A stretch of DNA of 7,961 bases from Pseudomonadota bacterium (GTDB lineage: Bacteria; Pseudomonadota; Gammaproteobacteria; Burkholderiales; Gallionellaceae): assembly GCA_021783525.1 (NCBI GenBank), contig JAJXTT010000066.1, forward strand, positions 1 to 7,961. Direction: 5' to 3'. Positions within the stretch are counted from its first letter, which is position 1. Each line of letters begins with the position of its first letter. Shown piece after piece: positions 1-6,300 of this stretch. The translations under genes were made by a program, and so were the position numbers. The notes below the pieces were generated by a model, which was not told where the DNA came from, did not search any database, and saw only the letters and a list, made by a program, of their open reading frames with translations.

Positions 1-188
1 TACCAGATATGTTAGCAGTGTCAACTGAATTGCCTTCATTTTGCAGGGCAATGCCCGGCTTGATGCTCGCTTCTCTAAACAGGCGGCGGACAGACATGAA
101 TCACAGCGCAATATCTCGACCCACCCGGCAAAGTCATTTGAAATTCGGAAGCCTGCCCGTTCGCGCTGCCCCAGCCGCATGCTGAAAT
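1..188 (-). other. Unresolved left edge, possible start of a further minus-strand gene
   Basis: This is the region downstream of btuM. On the minus strand two frames stay open to the window edge. One has an ATG at 39 and begins MKAIQLTLLTYLV, which is hydrophobic like a signal peptide. The other has an ATG at 97 and begins MSVRRLFREAS. Neither has a convincing Shine-Dalgarno sequence, and the visible part is too short to identify a family. No clear terminator for btuM is visible. The plus-strand frame running through here has no protein-like character. A B12-related gene would fit the context, but nothing visible proves it. Confidence 0.2.
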
Positions 189-773
189 TCAGGCCGCTTT
201 CGCGCCGTGCTGCTTGCCTGTCAGGATGGAATACAGCATCTGCAAAACGACGGCACCGCCGATGTACATCACCGCCACTTCGACATAAGGGCCATAGTAT
301 TGCGCGACGCTGGAGGTATATTCTGCCGCGCTCATGCGGCCGAAATATCCGGCCAACAGGTAGAAGCTTACGTTGGCGATGACAAAGGCCAGGCTGCCCG
401 CCACCGCTGCGGCAACGAACAATCCGAGCAGGCTTTTTCCTGTCAGATCATGACGCGGCGCGTACCAGCGCCCGACGAACCACAGGCTGGCATAGGCGAA
501 CACAAGGAAACCATAAGCAGAAGTCACGCACCATCCGCTGACACCGCGAAAATTGATCGCGTAATAGTCCACCAGCGCAGCTTCGACCAGCAACAACGCC
601 AGCACGAGCAACGCCCCGCGTATCCGCCCAAGGAACAGGCCGCCCAGAAAGTACACCGCGTACGACGCATCGGGCAAGGCCGCCGCCGAGCCGAAGTGAT
701 TGAAACGTGTCATCGCCATCAGCAACGCAAGCGCCACGCCGATCCATATCGTTTTACTTTGCAAGGTTTTCAT
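189..773 (-). CDS. btuM: BtuM-like vitamin B12 inner-membrane transporter (solitary ECF S-component relative)
   Basis: A 194-aa, very hydrophobic protein with about five or six predicted membrane segments (roughly residues 8-25, 35-50, 53-72, 84-100, 113-137 and 159-184). This matches the size and layout of ECF S-components. It lies directly downstream of a riboswitch-controlled btuB, which suggests B12 transport across the inner membrane. The BtuM family, characterised in Thiobacillus denitrificans, works without an ECF energising module and binds the cobalt of cobalamin through a conserved cysteine (Cys80 there). Here the only cysteine is Cys82, in GVSGWCVTSAYGF just before a membrane helix, in close agreement. 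The start is supported by an AGGGAGG ribosome-binding site at 778-784, four bases from the ATG. No ECF ATPase or T-component gene is seen nearby. The family call rests on recognition of size, context and cysteine position, not on an alignment; an unrelated membrane protein is the alternative. Confidence 0.72.
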   Translation of the reverse strand: MKTLQSKTIWIGVALALLMAMTRFNHFGSAAALPDASYAVYFLGGLFLGRIRGALLVLALLLVEAALVDYYAINFRGVSGWCVTSAYGFLVFAYASLWFVGRWYAPRHDLTGKSLLGLFVAAAVAGSLAFVIANVSFYLLAGYFGRMSAAEYTSSVAQYYGPYVEVAVMYIGGAVVLQMLYSILTGKQHGAKAA

Positions 774-790
774 GTTGCCTCCCTAAATAT

Positions 791-819
791 GTTCGCGCCA
801 ATCAAGAATTGGCGCGAAC
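791..819 (-). repeat. Perfect 12-bp inverted repeat in the btuB-btuM gap
   Basis: The arms GTTCGCGCCAAT (791-802) and ATTGGCGCGAAC (808-819) are exact reverse complements around a 5-base loop. In btuM mRNA this forms a strong hairpin ending only 6 bases before the AGGGAGG ribosome-binding site. On the minus strand it is followed by ATATTT rather than a clean T-run, so it is a poor intrinsic terminator in that direction. It could protect or process mRNA at the btuB-btuM boundary, or be a palindromic protein-binding site. The structure is certain; its role is inferred. Confidence 0.6.
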
Positions 820-826
820 TTTAACA

Positions 827-863
827 GAAAAGGCCGGGGCGGGCGACAGCCGCCGCCCCGACC
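827..863 (-). terminator. Terminator-like GC hairpin after btuB
   Basis: Read on the minus strand, an 11-bp stem with one G-U pair (853-863 with 832-842) closes a 10-base loop and is followed by TTTT (831-828). It begins 11 bases after the btuB stop codon. This fits a Rho-independent terminator, possibly a leaky one, because btuM follows on the same strand with no obvious promoter of its own. It may therefore lower btuM expression relative to btuB. Confidence 0.5.
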
Positions 864-873
864 GACCGGCCCC

Positions 874-2712
874 TTAGCGGTAGCTCAACCCGACGAACAA
901 GGTGCGGCCCAGCGTGTTGTAGCTGTACACCTCGGAATAAATGCGGTTGAACAGATTGTCCACGCGCGCGTTCAGGCTGAAATGCTTGTCGATACTGTAG
1001 CTCGAGGTCAGATTGAGCAACGAGTAACTTGGAAGCGTGACCGCAGTAGAAGGATAGTTATAGTAATTGACATCCTGACGCGCACCGCTATAACGCACCT
1101 CGGCTCCCAGGCTCCACGCCGCAAAATCGCGAGTCGCTGCAATGCTCGCAAATTCCCGGGCTCGACGCAGCAGCACCGCGTTGGTAGCAACGTCGCGAGG
1201 ATCCTGGAAGGTGGCATTGGCTTTCAAATGACTCTCGCCGAAATCGCCGGCATAACTTAGTTCCTGGCCGGTGATTTGGGCCTGGTTGATGTTCACGACG
1301 GTCGTGAATCCGGCGTTGTTCGCGATCAGGTCGCTGATACGGTTATCGAAATACACCGCATCGATATGCTGTCCATACGCTGCATAATGCAGCCCGACCT
1401 CCCTATTGTGCGAACGCTCCGGCTTCAGGTTCGGATTGCCTTGATAACCGAACGTCAACGGGTAATACATGTCGTTGAACGTGGGAGCCTTGAAGGCGCT
1501 GCTGACGGTGGCCGTAGCGCGCCAGCTGTCTGCGAACGCCAGGCCGTAACCCAGCAAACCGGTGTTGGCCGTACCGAAATCCGAATAGTCATCCTGGCGC
1601 AGGTTGAGCTGGATTTGGTGTGCGCCATAGTCTCCCGTGTAACCGCCCAGCACGCTGTTCACATTGCGTCTGACTTGCGTGTACATCGTGTCGGAGTTGA
1701 CCGACTGGCCCAGGTGTTCCGCGGACACACTCAATTGCTGACCGTCCGCAACCTTGAAATTGTTCTGCCAGGCCAGTTGATTGTTCTGGGTTCTGTAACG
1801 ATAGGCAGGTGCGCCGTTGAGATAGGTATGGCTATCGTCAATGCCTTGCGCGAGGCGCACCTGGCTGTGCCAGATATCAGTGAGCTGGTCGTCGGAAGCC
1901 AGCGAGTACTTGTCGATGCTCTCGACGGTGTTGTTGACGTCGGTGACGGCCGGATTATACGGATTGTCGAACGAGGTATTGCCGCGCGTGCTGAACACGG
2001 ACGCGGACAATGCGTGATCCGCGTTGATCGCATGTTTGACCTGCGCGTCGACCGTGTTGTTGTCGTAGCCGTTATTGTTCGGATTTGCTCCCGGCCCGAG
2101 CAGCGGATTGATCGCCGACACACCGTCGGTCTTGACTCTGCCTGCATTCACATTGAACGACGTGCCGTTCACCTCTCCGGAAATCCCGGCTGATAGGCGT
2201 TGCGTGCCGTAACTGCCGAGTCCCGCGCTGGCGTTGAAGGCGGGTGCGCCCGATCCATGCTTGGTGAACAACTGGATCACGCCTCCGATGGCCTCGGAGC
2301 CGTACAGACTGCTGACGTTGCCGCGCACCACCTCGATGCGCTCGATGCTGTCCAGCATGATGTGCTCAAGTGCGGTTGATCCCGTCGTGGCGGAGTCGAC
2401 GCGTACGCCATCAATCAGGACCAGTACCTGATTGGAATTCGTCCCGCGCATGAAAATGCCGGACTGCGCGCCCAATCCACCGGACTGGGCGACCTCGACT
2501 CCCGCCACGGACCGCAGCAGCGTCGGCACATCCGTTGCGCCGGAGTTCCGTATATCCTGCTCGTTCAGAACGGTGGTATCCGCAATGGTCCTGTCCAGAG
2601 ACTGCGGCATGCGTGTGGCCGTAACGACCACTTCGTCCAGACTGTCGGTTGCGGCGTGCGCCAGGGGGGTGATTGCGCAAAGTAATGCGGTAAAAAGGTG
2701 TTTTTGTTTCAT
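874..2712 (-). CDS. btuB: TonB-dependent vitamin B12 receptor BtuB
   Basis: Outer-membrane, TonB/ExbBD-energised receptor for cobalamin. From the chosen start the protein has 612 residues, against 614 for the E. coli BtuB precursor. Residues 1-20 form a signal peptide (MKQKHLFTALL...PLAHA, cleaved before ATDS). The TonB box DEVVVTATR is at 26-34. The plug domain spans roughly 38-155, with FMRG at 87-90, VLIDGVRV at 98-105, IERIEVVRG at 123-131 and SLYGSEAIGGVIQLFT at 135-150. The remainder is the beta barrel, including SAFKAPTFNDMYYP (405-418), NPNLKPERS (426-434) and the C-terminal DNLFNRIY (585-592). The frame is open upstream to an ATG at 2847, but those 45 extra residues precede the signal peptide and run into the riboswitch. 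The ATG at 2712 has GGGAAG just upstream (2717-2722). The last residue is Arg after Tyr, not the usual terminal aromatic. B12 specificity is supported mainly by the riboswitch and the neighbouring btuM. Confidence 0.93.
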   Translation of the reverse strand: MKQKHLFTALLCAITPLAHAATDSLDEVVVTATRMPQSLDRTIADTTVLNEQDIRNSGATDVPTLLRSVAGVEVAQSGGLGAQSGIFMRGTNSNQVLVLIDGVRVDSATTGSTALEHIMLDSIERIEVVRGNVSSLYGSEAIGGVIQLFTKHGSGAPAFNASAGLGSYGTQRLSAGISGEVNGTSFNVNAGRVKTDGVSAINPLLGPGANPNNNGYDNNTVDAQVKHAINADHALSASVFSTRGNTSFDNPYNPAVTDVNNTVESIDKYSLASDDQLTDIWHSQVRLAQGIDDSHTYLNGAPAYRYRTQNNQLAWQNNFKVADGQQLSVSAEHLGQSVNSDTMYTQVRRNVNSVLGGYTGDYGAHQIQLNLRQDDYSDFGTANTGLLGYGLAFADSWRATATVSSAFKAPTFNDMYYPLTFGYQGNPNLKPERSHNREVGLHYAAYGQHIDAVYFDNRISDLIANNAGFTTVVNINQAQITGQELSYAGDFGESHLKANATFQDPRDVATNAVLLRRAREFASIAATRDFAAWSLGAEVRYSGARQDVNYYNYPSTAVTLPSYSLLNLTSSYSIDKHFSLNARVDNLFNRIYSEVYSYNTLGRTLFVGLSYR

Positions 2713-2730
2713 GATGCTTCCCAATTTTAA

Positions 2731-2753
2731 GTTCCAAGCGTCCCCGTTGGAAC
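2731..2753 (-). promoter_or_regulatory. Leader hairpin just before btuB, possible riboswitch expression platform
   Basis: Arms GTTCCAA and TTGGAAC (minus strand, 2753-2747 and 2737-2731) form a perfect 7-bp stem with a 9-base loop. It lies between the aptamer and the ribosome-binding site TTGGGAAG (2724-2717). The first arm could also pair imperfectly with that ribosome-binding site, so a switch controlling translation is conceivable. No T-run follows, so it is not a standard terminator. The stem is visible; the regulatory role is inference. Confidence 0.35.
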
Positions 2754-2844
2754 ATTGAACAAAATCAGGAATGCAGCGAGAGAAAAGATGACCTTTGAAG
2801 AACGAGCATCCATGCGCCTCCCGCAGCATTTCCTGAACCTCGCT

Positions 2845-3012
2845 CAAGGCCGGTATCCGGGCTCACAAGTCTTGATTCACCGCCTTCCCATGATTAATCA
2901 CAGTGGCCGATTGGCAAATCCACACTTGCTTACCGTTGCGGGGGCAGCACAGGCTTTGGAGTTAATGCCTCCTCACCTGTTTCCCGTTTAACTGAAAGGC
3001 TCTCACCTTTCT
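2845..3012 (-). promoter_or_regulatory. Cobalamin (AdoCbl/B12) riboswitch
   Basis: On the minus strand the conserved cobalamin aptamer elements occur in order: GGTGAGAGCC (3007-2998), GGGAAACAGGTG (2986-2975), the B12-box core GCTGCCCCCGCAACGGTAA (2947-2929), GCCACTG (2907-2901), GGGAAGGCG (2889-2881) and AGCCCGGATACCGGCC (2864-2849). It sits in the leader of btuB. In this class cobalamin binding lowers expression of uptake genes, so btuB, and through read-through perhaps btuM, should be repressed when B12 is plentiful. About 130 bases separate the aptamer from the btuB ATG. The exact ends are approximate. Confidence 0.95.
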
Positions 3013-3031
3013 GCACCTTGAAGCAGCACAC

Positions 3032-3040
3032 ATTCTACCA
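3032..3040 (-). promoter_or_regulatory. Extended -10 promoter for the btuB leader
   Basis: Read on the minus strand, TGGTAGAAT at 3040-3032 is an extended -10 (TGn followed by TAGAAT). It would start transcription near 3025, immediately before the first riboswitch element. No good -35 hexamer lies 16-18 bases upstream, which is tolerated when the -10 is extended. Position and sequence fit, but this is a motif match only. Confidence 0.45.
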
Positions 3041-3090
3041 GAGCTTAGCCAAGAAAATTCCAAAGCACTTGCAAAACACACTGTTACCAA

Positions 3091-3120
3091 TTGACTTAAC
3101 AGGCTTTTTAAATTTATAGT
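3091..3120 (+). promoter_or_regulatory. Sigma-70 promoter for zapB-zapA
   Basis: TTGACT (3091-3096) and TATAGT (3115-3120) are separated by 18 bases and resemble the vegetative -35 and -10 boxes. Transcription would start at about 3126-3128, essentially at the zapB ATG (3127). The zapB message may therefore be leaderless or nearly so. It diverges from the btuB promoter in the same gap. Confidence 0.5.
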
Positions 3121-3126
3121 TCGGGC

Positions 3127-3327
3127 ATGCATAGCGAACTCGACGTCCTTGACCAAAAATTGGCCCAATTGGTGCAACTCACCCAGCGTTTGCGCGCCGA
3201 AAACATGCAACTGCGCCAGGAAATCGCAGCATCGCTGAGCCAGCAACGAAAAAACCAGGACAAGGTCAACGAGGCGGCGCAACGATTGGAAAACCTCCTG
3301 TCCCAGCTTCCCGAGGATGAGCAATGA
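3127..3327 (+). CDS. zapB: ZapB-like coiled-coil cell-division protein
   Basis: A 66-aa, highly polar protein that is almost entirely heptad-type coiled coil (LDVLDQKLAQLVQL, then LRAENMQLRQEIA and a Gln/Lys-rich stretch up to NLLSQLP). It has no signal peptide or membrane segment. In Proteobacteria such short coiled-coil genes directly before zapA are commonly annotated ZapB or TIGR02449-like. They are thought to help ZapA organise the FtsZ ring at mid-cell. Its stop overlaps the zapA start (ATGA at 3324-3327), indicating translational coupling. No Shine-Dalgarno sequence is visible before the ATG, which agrees with a promoter placing the transcript start almost at the ATG. Because sequence conservation in coiled coils is weak, the symbol rests largely on context. 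Confidence 0.75.
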   Translation: MHSELDVLDQKLAQLVQLTQRLRAENMQLRQEIAASLSQQRKNQDKVNEAAQRLENLLSQLPEDEQ

Positions 3328-3632
3328 GCAAGATCAGTTCACTGGATGTGACCATCCTAGATCGCGAGCTGCGAGTCGCGTGCCCCGAAGACGAACGTGC
3401 CGAACTGCTCGATGCCGTTGCTTATCTGGACAAAAAGATGCGCGAGATACGCGACGCCGGCAAGATTGCGTCCATCGAGCGCATCGCCATCATGGCCGCG
3501 CTCAACATCACCCACGAACTGCTCACCACACGCATTGGCGGGGGATTTGACCTCGCCGAATTCAAGCGTAGAATGGACTCCATGCAGGCAACCATCGACG
3601 CGACGTTAGCGGAACAGGATGAGTTGTTCTAG
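3324..3632 (+). CDS. zapA: Cell division protein ZapA
   Basis: A 102-aa cytoplasmic protein of usual ZapA length. The N-terminal globular part reads SLDVTILDRELRVACPEDE (about residues 6-24), followed by the conserved helix AVAYLDKKMREIRDAGKI and the block ERIAIMAALNITHELL (about residues 52-67). A C-terminal coiled coil extends to ATLAEQDELF. ZapA forms dimers and tetramers that cross-link FtsZ protofilaments and stabilise the Z-ring. The gene overlaps the zapB-like gene by ATGA and is followed within a few bases by 6S RNA. The zapA-ssrS linkage is common in Proteobacteria. Confidence 0.95.
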   Translation: MSKISSLDVTILDRELRVACPEDERAELLDAVAYLDKKMREIRDAGKIASIERIAIMAALNITHELLTTRIGGGFDLAEFKRRMDSMQATIDATLAEQDELF

Positions 3633-3633
3633 T

Positions 3634-3813
3634 TTGTCCCCTGCGGTGTTCGTCAGACTCATAATTCTTTGAACCAATGAGCTAATGCTTAGGTTGCGAC
3701 CCATTAAAGTTACTGTTGTGAGCGTCCCCCGCGGACGCACCTGATGTAACCGGGAACCGACCCTCTTGAACCCCGGTTCAAGATATTGGGTCAACGGCAC
3801 AGGCGGGGGACTC
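3634..3813 (+). ncRNA. ssrS: 6S RNA
   Basis: A roughly 180-nt structured RNA directly after zapA, the classical location. The ends pair: GTCCCCTGC (3636-3644) with GCGGGGGAC (3803-3811), nine base pairs including one G-U. Internal landmarks include TTGAACCCCGGTTCAAG near 3766-3782, typical of the 3' half of 6S RNAs, and a long imperfect helix broken by a central bubble. 6S RNA mimics an open promoter, sequesters the sigma-70 RNA polymerase holoenzyme in stationary phase, and is released by product-RNA synthesis. Exact mature ends are approximate. It may have its own promoter inside zapA or be processed from a zapBA transcript. Confidence 0.92.
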
Positions 3814-3818
3814 CATTC

Positions 3819-3842
3819 AAAATGCGGCGCAAGCCGCATTTT
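3819..3842 (+). terminator. Rho-independent terminator of 6S RNA
   Basis: A perfect 10-bp stem AAAATGCGGC / GCCGCATTTT (3819-3828 and 3833-3842) closed by a GCAA tetraloop and followed by CTTT. It lies 6 bases after the closing helix of 6S RNA and 18 bases before the EVE gene start. It would end the 6S or zapBA transcript, and leaves the EVE gene dependent on read-through or an unseen promoter. Confidence 0.85.
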
Positions 3843-3860
3843 CTTTGCGGCGAGTTTGAA

Positions 3861-4328
<468 letters not shown>

Positions 4329-4355
4329 CGCAGTTGCCACCGTCATTCATTCTTT

Positions 4356-4382
4356 CGGCCGGATGCTTGCGGCGTCCGGCCG
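4356..4382 (+). terminator. Strong GC hairpin after the EVE gene, possible terminator
   Basis: An 11-bp stem with one G-U pair (4356-4366 with 4372-4382, arms beginning CGGCCGGA and ending TCCGGCCG) and a 5-base loop lies 28 bases after the EVE stop codon. No T-run follows on either strand, so it is not a textbook intrinsic terminator. It may end transcription with Rho or protect the 3' end. The rest of the 4329-4641 gap shows only the sigma-28-like promoter at 4535-4561, and I see no gene in it. Confidence 0.4.
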
Positions 4383-4534
4383 CCGACTGCACCGGGCCGC
4401 GCTCAGGCACCGCCCATACCTGCCCCATAGGCAATTTCCATACGAAGCCGCCGGATCTGCAGCCAGGTGCAGACCTTCGCACAAGTAAGCATTGTAAATT
4501 AGGCAATTAGGGGAGAATTTCCTTTCTCTTCCCA

Positions 4535-4561
4535 TCAATGAAATCGATTCCTTGCCGATAC
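4535..4561 (+). promoter_or_regulatory. Sigma-28 (FliA) type flagellar/chemotaxis promoter
   Basis: TCAA (4535-4538), a 15-base spacer, then GCCGATAC (4554-4561) closely match the sigma-28 consensus TAAA-N15-GCCGATAA: 3 of 4 and 7 of 8 positions, with exact spacing. Transcription would start near 4567-4570, about 70 bases before the chemoreceptor start at 4642. Chemoreceptor genes are typical FliA targets, so motif and gene agree. The -10 overlaps the alternative TTG start at 4552, which argues against that start. Confidence 0.65.
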
Positions 4562-4641
4562 AGTCAAGGTCCGTGCGGCGATCCGGACAGGCCGCTACTG
4601 GTTTTTTGCATGACAAGTTGATTCGAATTGAGGGCTATACC

Positions 4642-6300
4642 TTGTTCAAACACAGCGAAAATCTATCCATCAGCTGGCAAATACGGCTTTCCTTTCTTTG
4701 CTTGTTGCTGCTGTCCGAGCTCGCGCTGGCCGGTGTCGGCAGTCTGTTCGAGACCATATCCTTTGCGGCGTGGGCGGTAACATGCATAGCGGTCGCACTG
4801 CTGGCCACGTTTCTTTTTGACAGACTGTTGCATTACCGCATCCGCCAGCTGGGGGAATTGGTCACGGCAGTTTCATCACTGGGCAGGGGGGATCTGAGCA
4901 TCAATATCCCTTGGGCTGCACCGGTCAAAACCGACGCCGACCCGGAGTTGGCGGCCAGGACAGAAAAACTGGCAAAGGATTTTGCGGGGAATTTCAGTGG
5001 AGCATTCTCACTAGACCCGGATACCCCGGTCACCGTCGGCAAGATTCGCGTGCCTGCTTTGCGTTGCGGACAGACTACGCTCAACCTGGAAACAAAAATC
5101 GTCGACAGATTCACGGAAAGCAATAACGGCGTTGCCACCATTTTTGCGATGCGGGGCAAGGACTTGGTGCGGATTGCAACTTCGCTGAAAAAGCCGGACG
5201 GTTCGCGCGTCGTTGGCACCATGCTCGACAGCACTGGTGCGGCGTACCAGAAGCTGTACAAGGGTGAGATCTTTACCGGGATTGCCCAGCTCTTCGGCAA
5301 GACCTACATGACCCACTACGAACCCGTGAAATCGGCACAGGGAGAGATCATTGGAGCGCTATTCGTGGGCCAGGAACTGGCGTATCGAAATGATTCCGGC
5401 AACGAGGTGTTGGCGCTGGCCCGGGGCATCAACAAAATATCGGCAGAATTCGGCGGATTCATCACCGGCCTGACCAAGGCGTCCGAAGCCGTCGCCGGTG
5501 CGGCAACCGAGCTGGCAGTCAATACCGAGAAGGTGGCCAGCAGTTCCAGGCGCCAGAGCGAGGCGGCGACCACAACGGCCGCCGCAGTCGAACAAGTGAC
5601 AGTCAGCATCAATCATGTCGCAGATCATGCCAGCTCGACCGAGGCGAATTCAATCAAGACCAGTGCCCTGTCGGAAGAAGGGGAACGAATTGTCCAGGAT
5701 GCCTCGAAAGAGATATCGAGGATCGCCGATTCGGTCAGGAATCTGTCGCAAGTGATCGCCTCGCTCGGCGAGCACTCGAAAGAGATCAGCGAGATCGTCC
5801 AGGTGATCAAGAAAGTGGCCGACCAGACCAATCTGCTGGCACTGAATGCCGCCATCGAGGCAGCGCGCGCCGGTGAACAGGGGCGCGGATTTGCCGTGGT
5901 GGCGGACGAGGTGCGCAAGCTGGCCGAAAGCACCGGCGCGGCAACATTGCGGATATCGGCCATGATCGACGGCATCAAGCACCAGATCGATGACGCCACG
6001 CTCAACATGAACGAAAGCCAGGATCAGGTTCAGTCCGGAGTCGTTCTGGCGGACCGCGCGCGGGAGTCGCTGGGGATGATACGCCAGGAAACACGCAACA
6101 CGCTTGTGATGGTCACCGAAATAAGCGCAGCCACCAAGGAGCAAAGTGTCGCCAGCAACGAAATAGCCGGCAACGTCGAAACGATTGCGCTGATGACAGA
6201 AGAGAATACATCGGTCATCGCTCATCTCGCCGGGGCTGCCACCAACCTGGAACAGATGTCATCCAACCTTCAAAATCTTGTAAACCGTTTCAGGTTATAG
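4642..6300 (+). CDS. Methyl-accepting chemotaxis protein with predicted cytoplasmic Cache-like sensor
   Basis: A 552-aa chemoreceptor. Two transmembrane helices (about residues 14-33 and 39-59) are separated by only a few residues, so there is practically no periplasmic domain. A partial HAMP-like stretch ending GRGDL (81-85) follows. Residues about 135-246 form a Cache_3/sCache-type sensor (GVATIFAMRGKDLVRIATS, DGSRVVGTMLD, YEPVKSAQGEIIGALFVGQE). The signalling domain fills about 270-552, with the conserved CheA/CheW-contacting hairpin tip around 395-428 (DQTNLLALNAAIEAARAGEQ, then GRGFAVVADEVRKLAES). There is no C-terminal NWETF-type tether for CheR. The start is TTG at 4642, chosen because GAGGG at 4630-4634 is 7 bases upstream and the sigma-28 promoter lies before it. 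A TTG at 4552 would add 30 residues but has no ribosome-binding site and sits inside the promoter. The ligand is unknown; family members with Cache sensors often bind small organic acids or similar metabolites. Confidence 0.92.
   Translation: MFKHSENLSISWQIRLSFLCLLLLSELALAGVGSLFETISFAAWAVTCIAVALLATFLFDRLLHYRIRQLGELVTAVSSLGRGDLSINIPWAAPVKTDADPELAARTEKLAKDFAGNFSGAFSLDPDTPVTVGKIRVPALRCGQTTLNLETKIVDRFTESNNGVATIFAMRGKDLVRIATSLKKPDGSRVVGTMLDSTGAAYQKLYKGEIFTGIAQLFGKTYMTHYEPVKSAQGEIIGALFVGQELAYRNDSGNEVLALARGINKISAEFGGFITGLTKASEAVAGAATELAVNTEKVASSSRRQSEAATTTAAAVEQVTVSINHVADHASSTEANSIKTSALSEEGERIVQDASKEISRIADSVRNLSQVIASLGEHSKEISEIVQVIKKVADQTNLLALNAAIEAARAGEQGRGFAVVADEVRKLAESTGAATLRISAMIDGIKHQIDDATLNMNESQDQVQSGVVLADRARESLGMIRQETRNTLVMVTEISAATKEQSVASNEIAGNVETIALMTEENTSVIAHLAGAATNLEQMSSNLQNLVNRFRL

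Noticed and set aside
207..824. A 205-codon plus-strand open frame antisense to btuM
   Set aside because: The product is His/Gln/Arg-rich, with no domain and no ribosome-binding site. The minus-strand frame encodes a coherent membrane protein with a clear ribosome-binding site.
1276..2193. A 305-codon plus-strand open frame antisense to btuB
   Set aside because: It lies wholly inside the well-supported btuB gene, its product is rich in Val/Arg/Ile with no recognisable domain, and long antisense frames are expected opposite a GC-rich gene.
2713..2847. N-terminal extension of btuB to the ATG at 2847
   Set aside because: It would put 45 non-conserved residues before a proper signal peptide and would overlap the 3' end of the cobalamin riboswitch.
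3786..3860. Upstream start of the EVE gene at 3786
   Set aside because: It would read through the 3' strand of 6S RNA and its terminator hairpin; the family N-terminus begins exactly at 3861.
4552..4641. TTG start of the first chemoreceptor at 4552
   Set aside because: It has no Shine-Dalgarno sequence and overlaps the sigma-28 -10 box, whereas the TTG at 4642 has GAGGG at ideal spacing.
5650..6225. A 191-codon minus-strand open frame inside the first chemoreceptor
   Set aside because: It is antisense to the highly conserved signalling domain; the product is His/Arg/Gly-rich and shows no domain.
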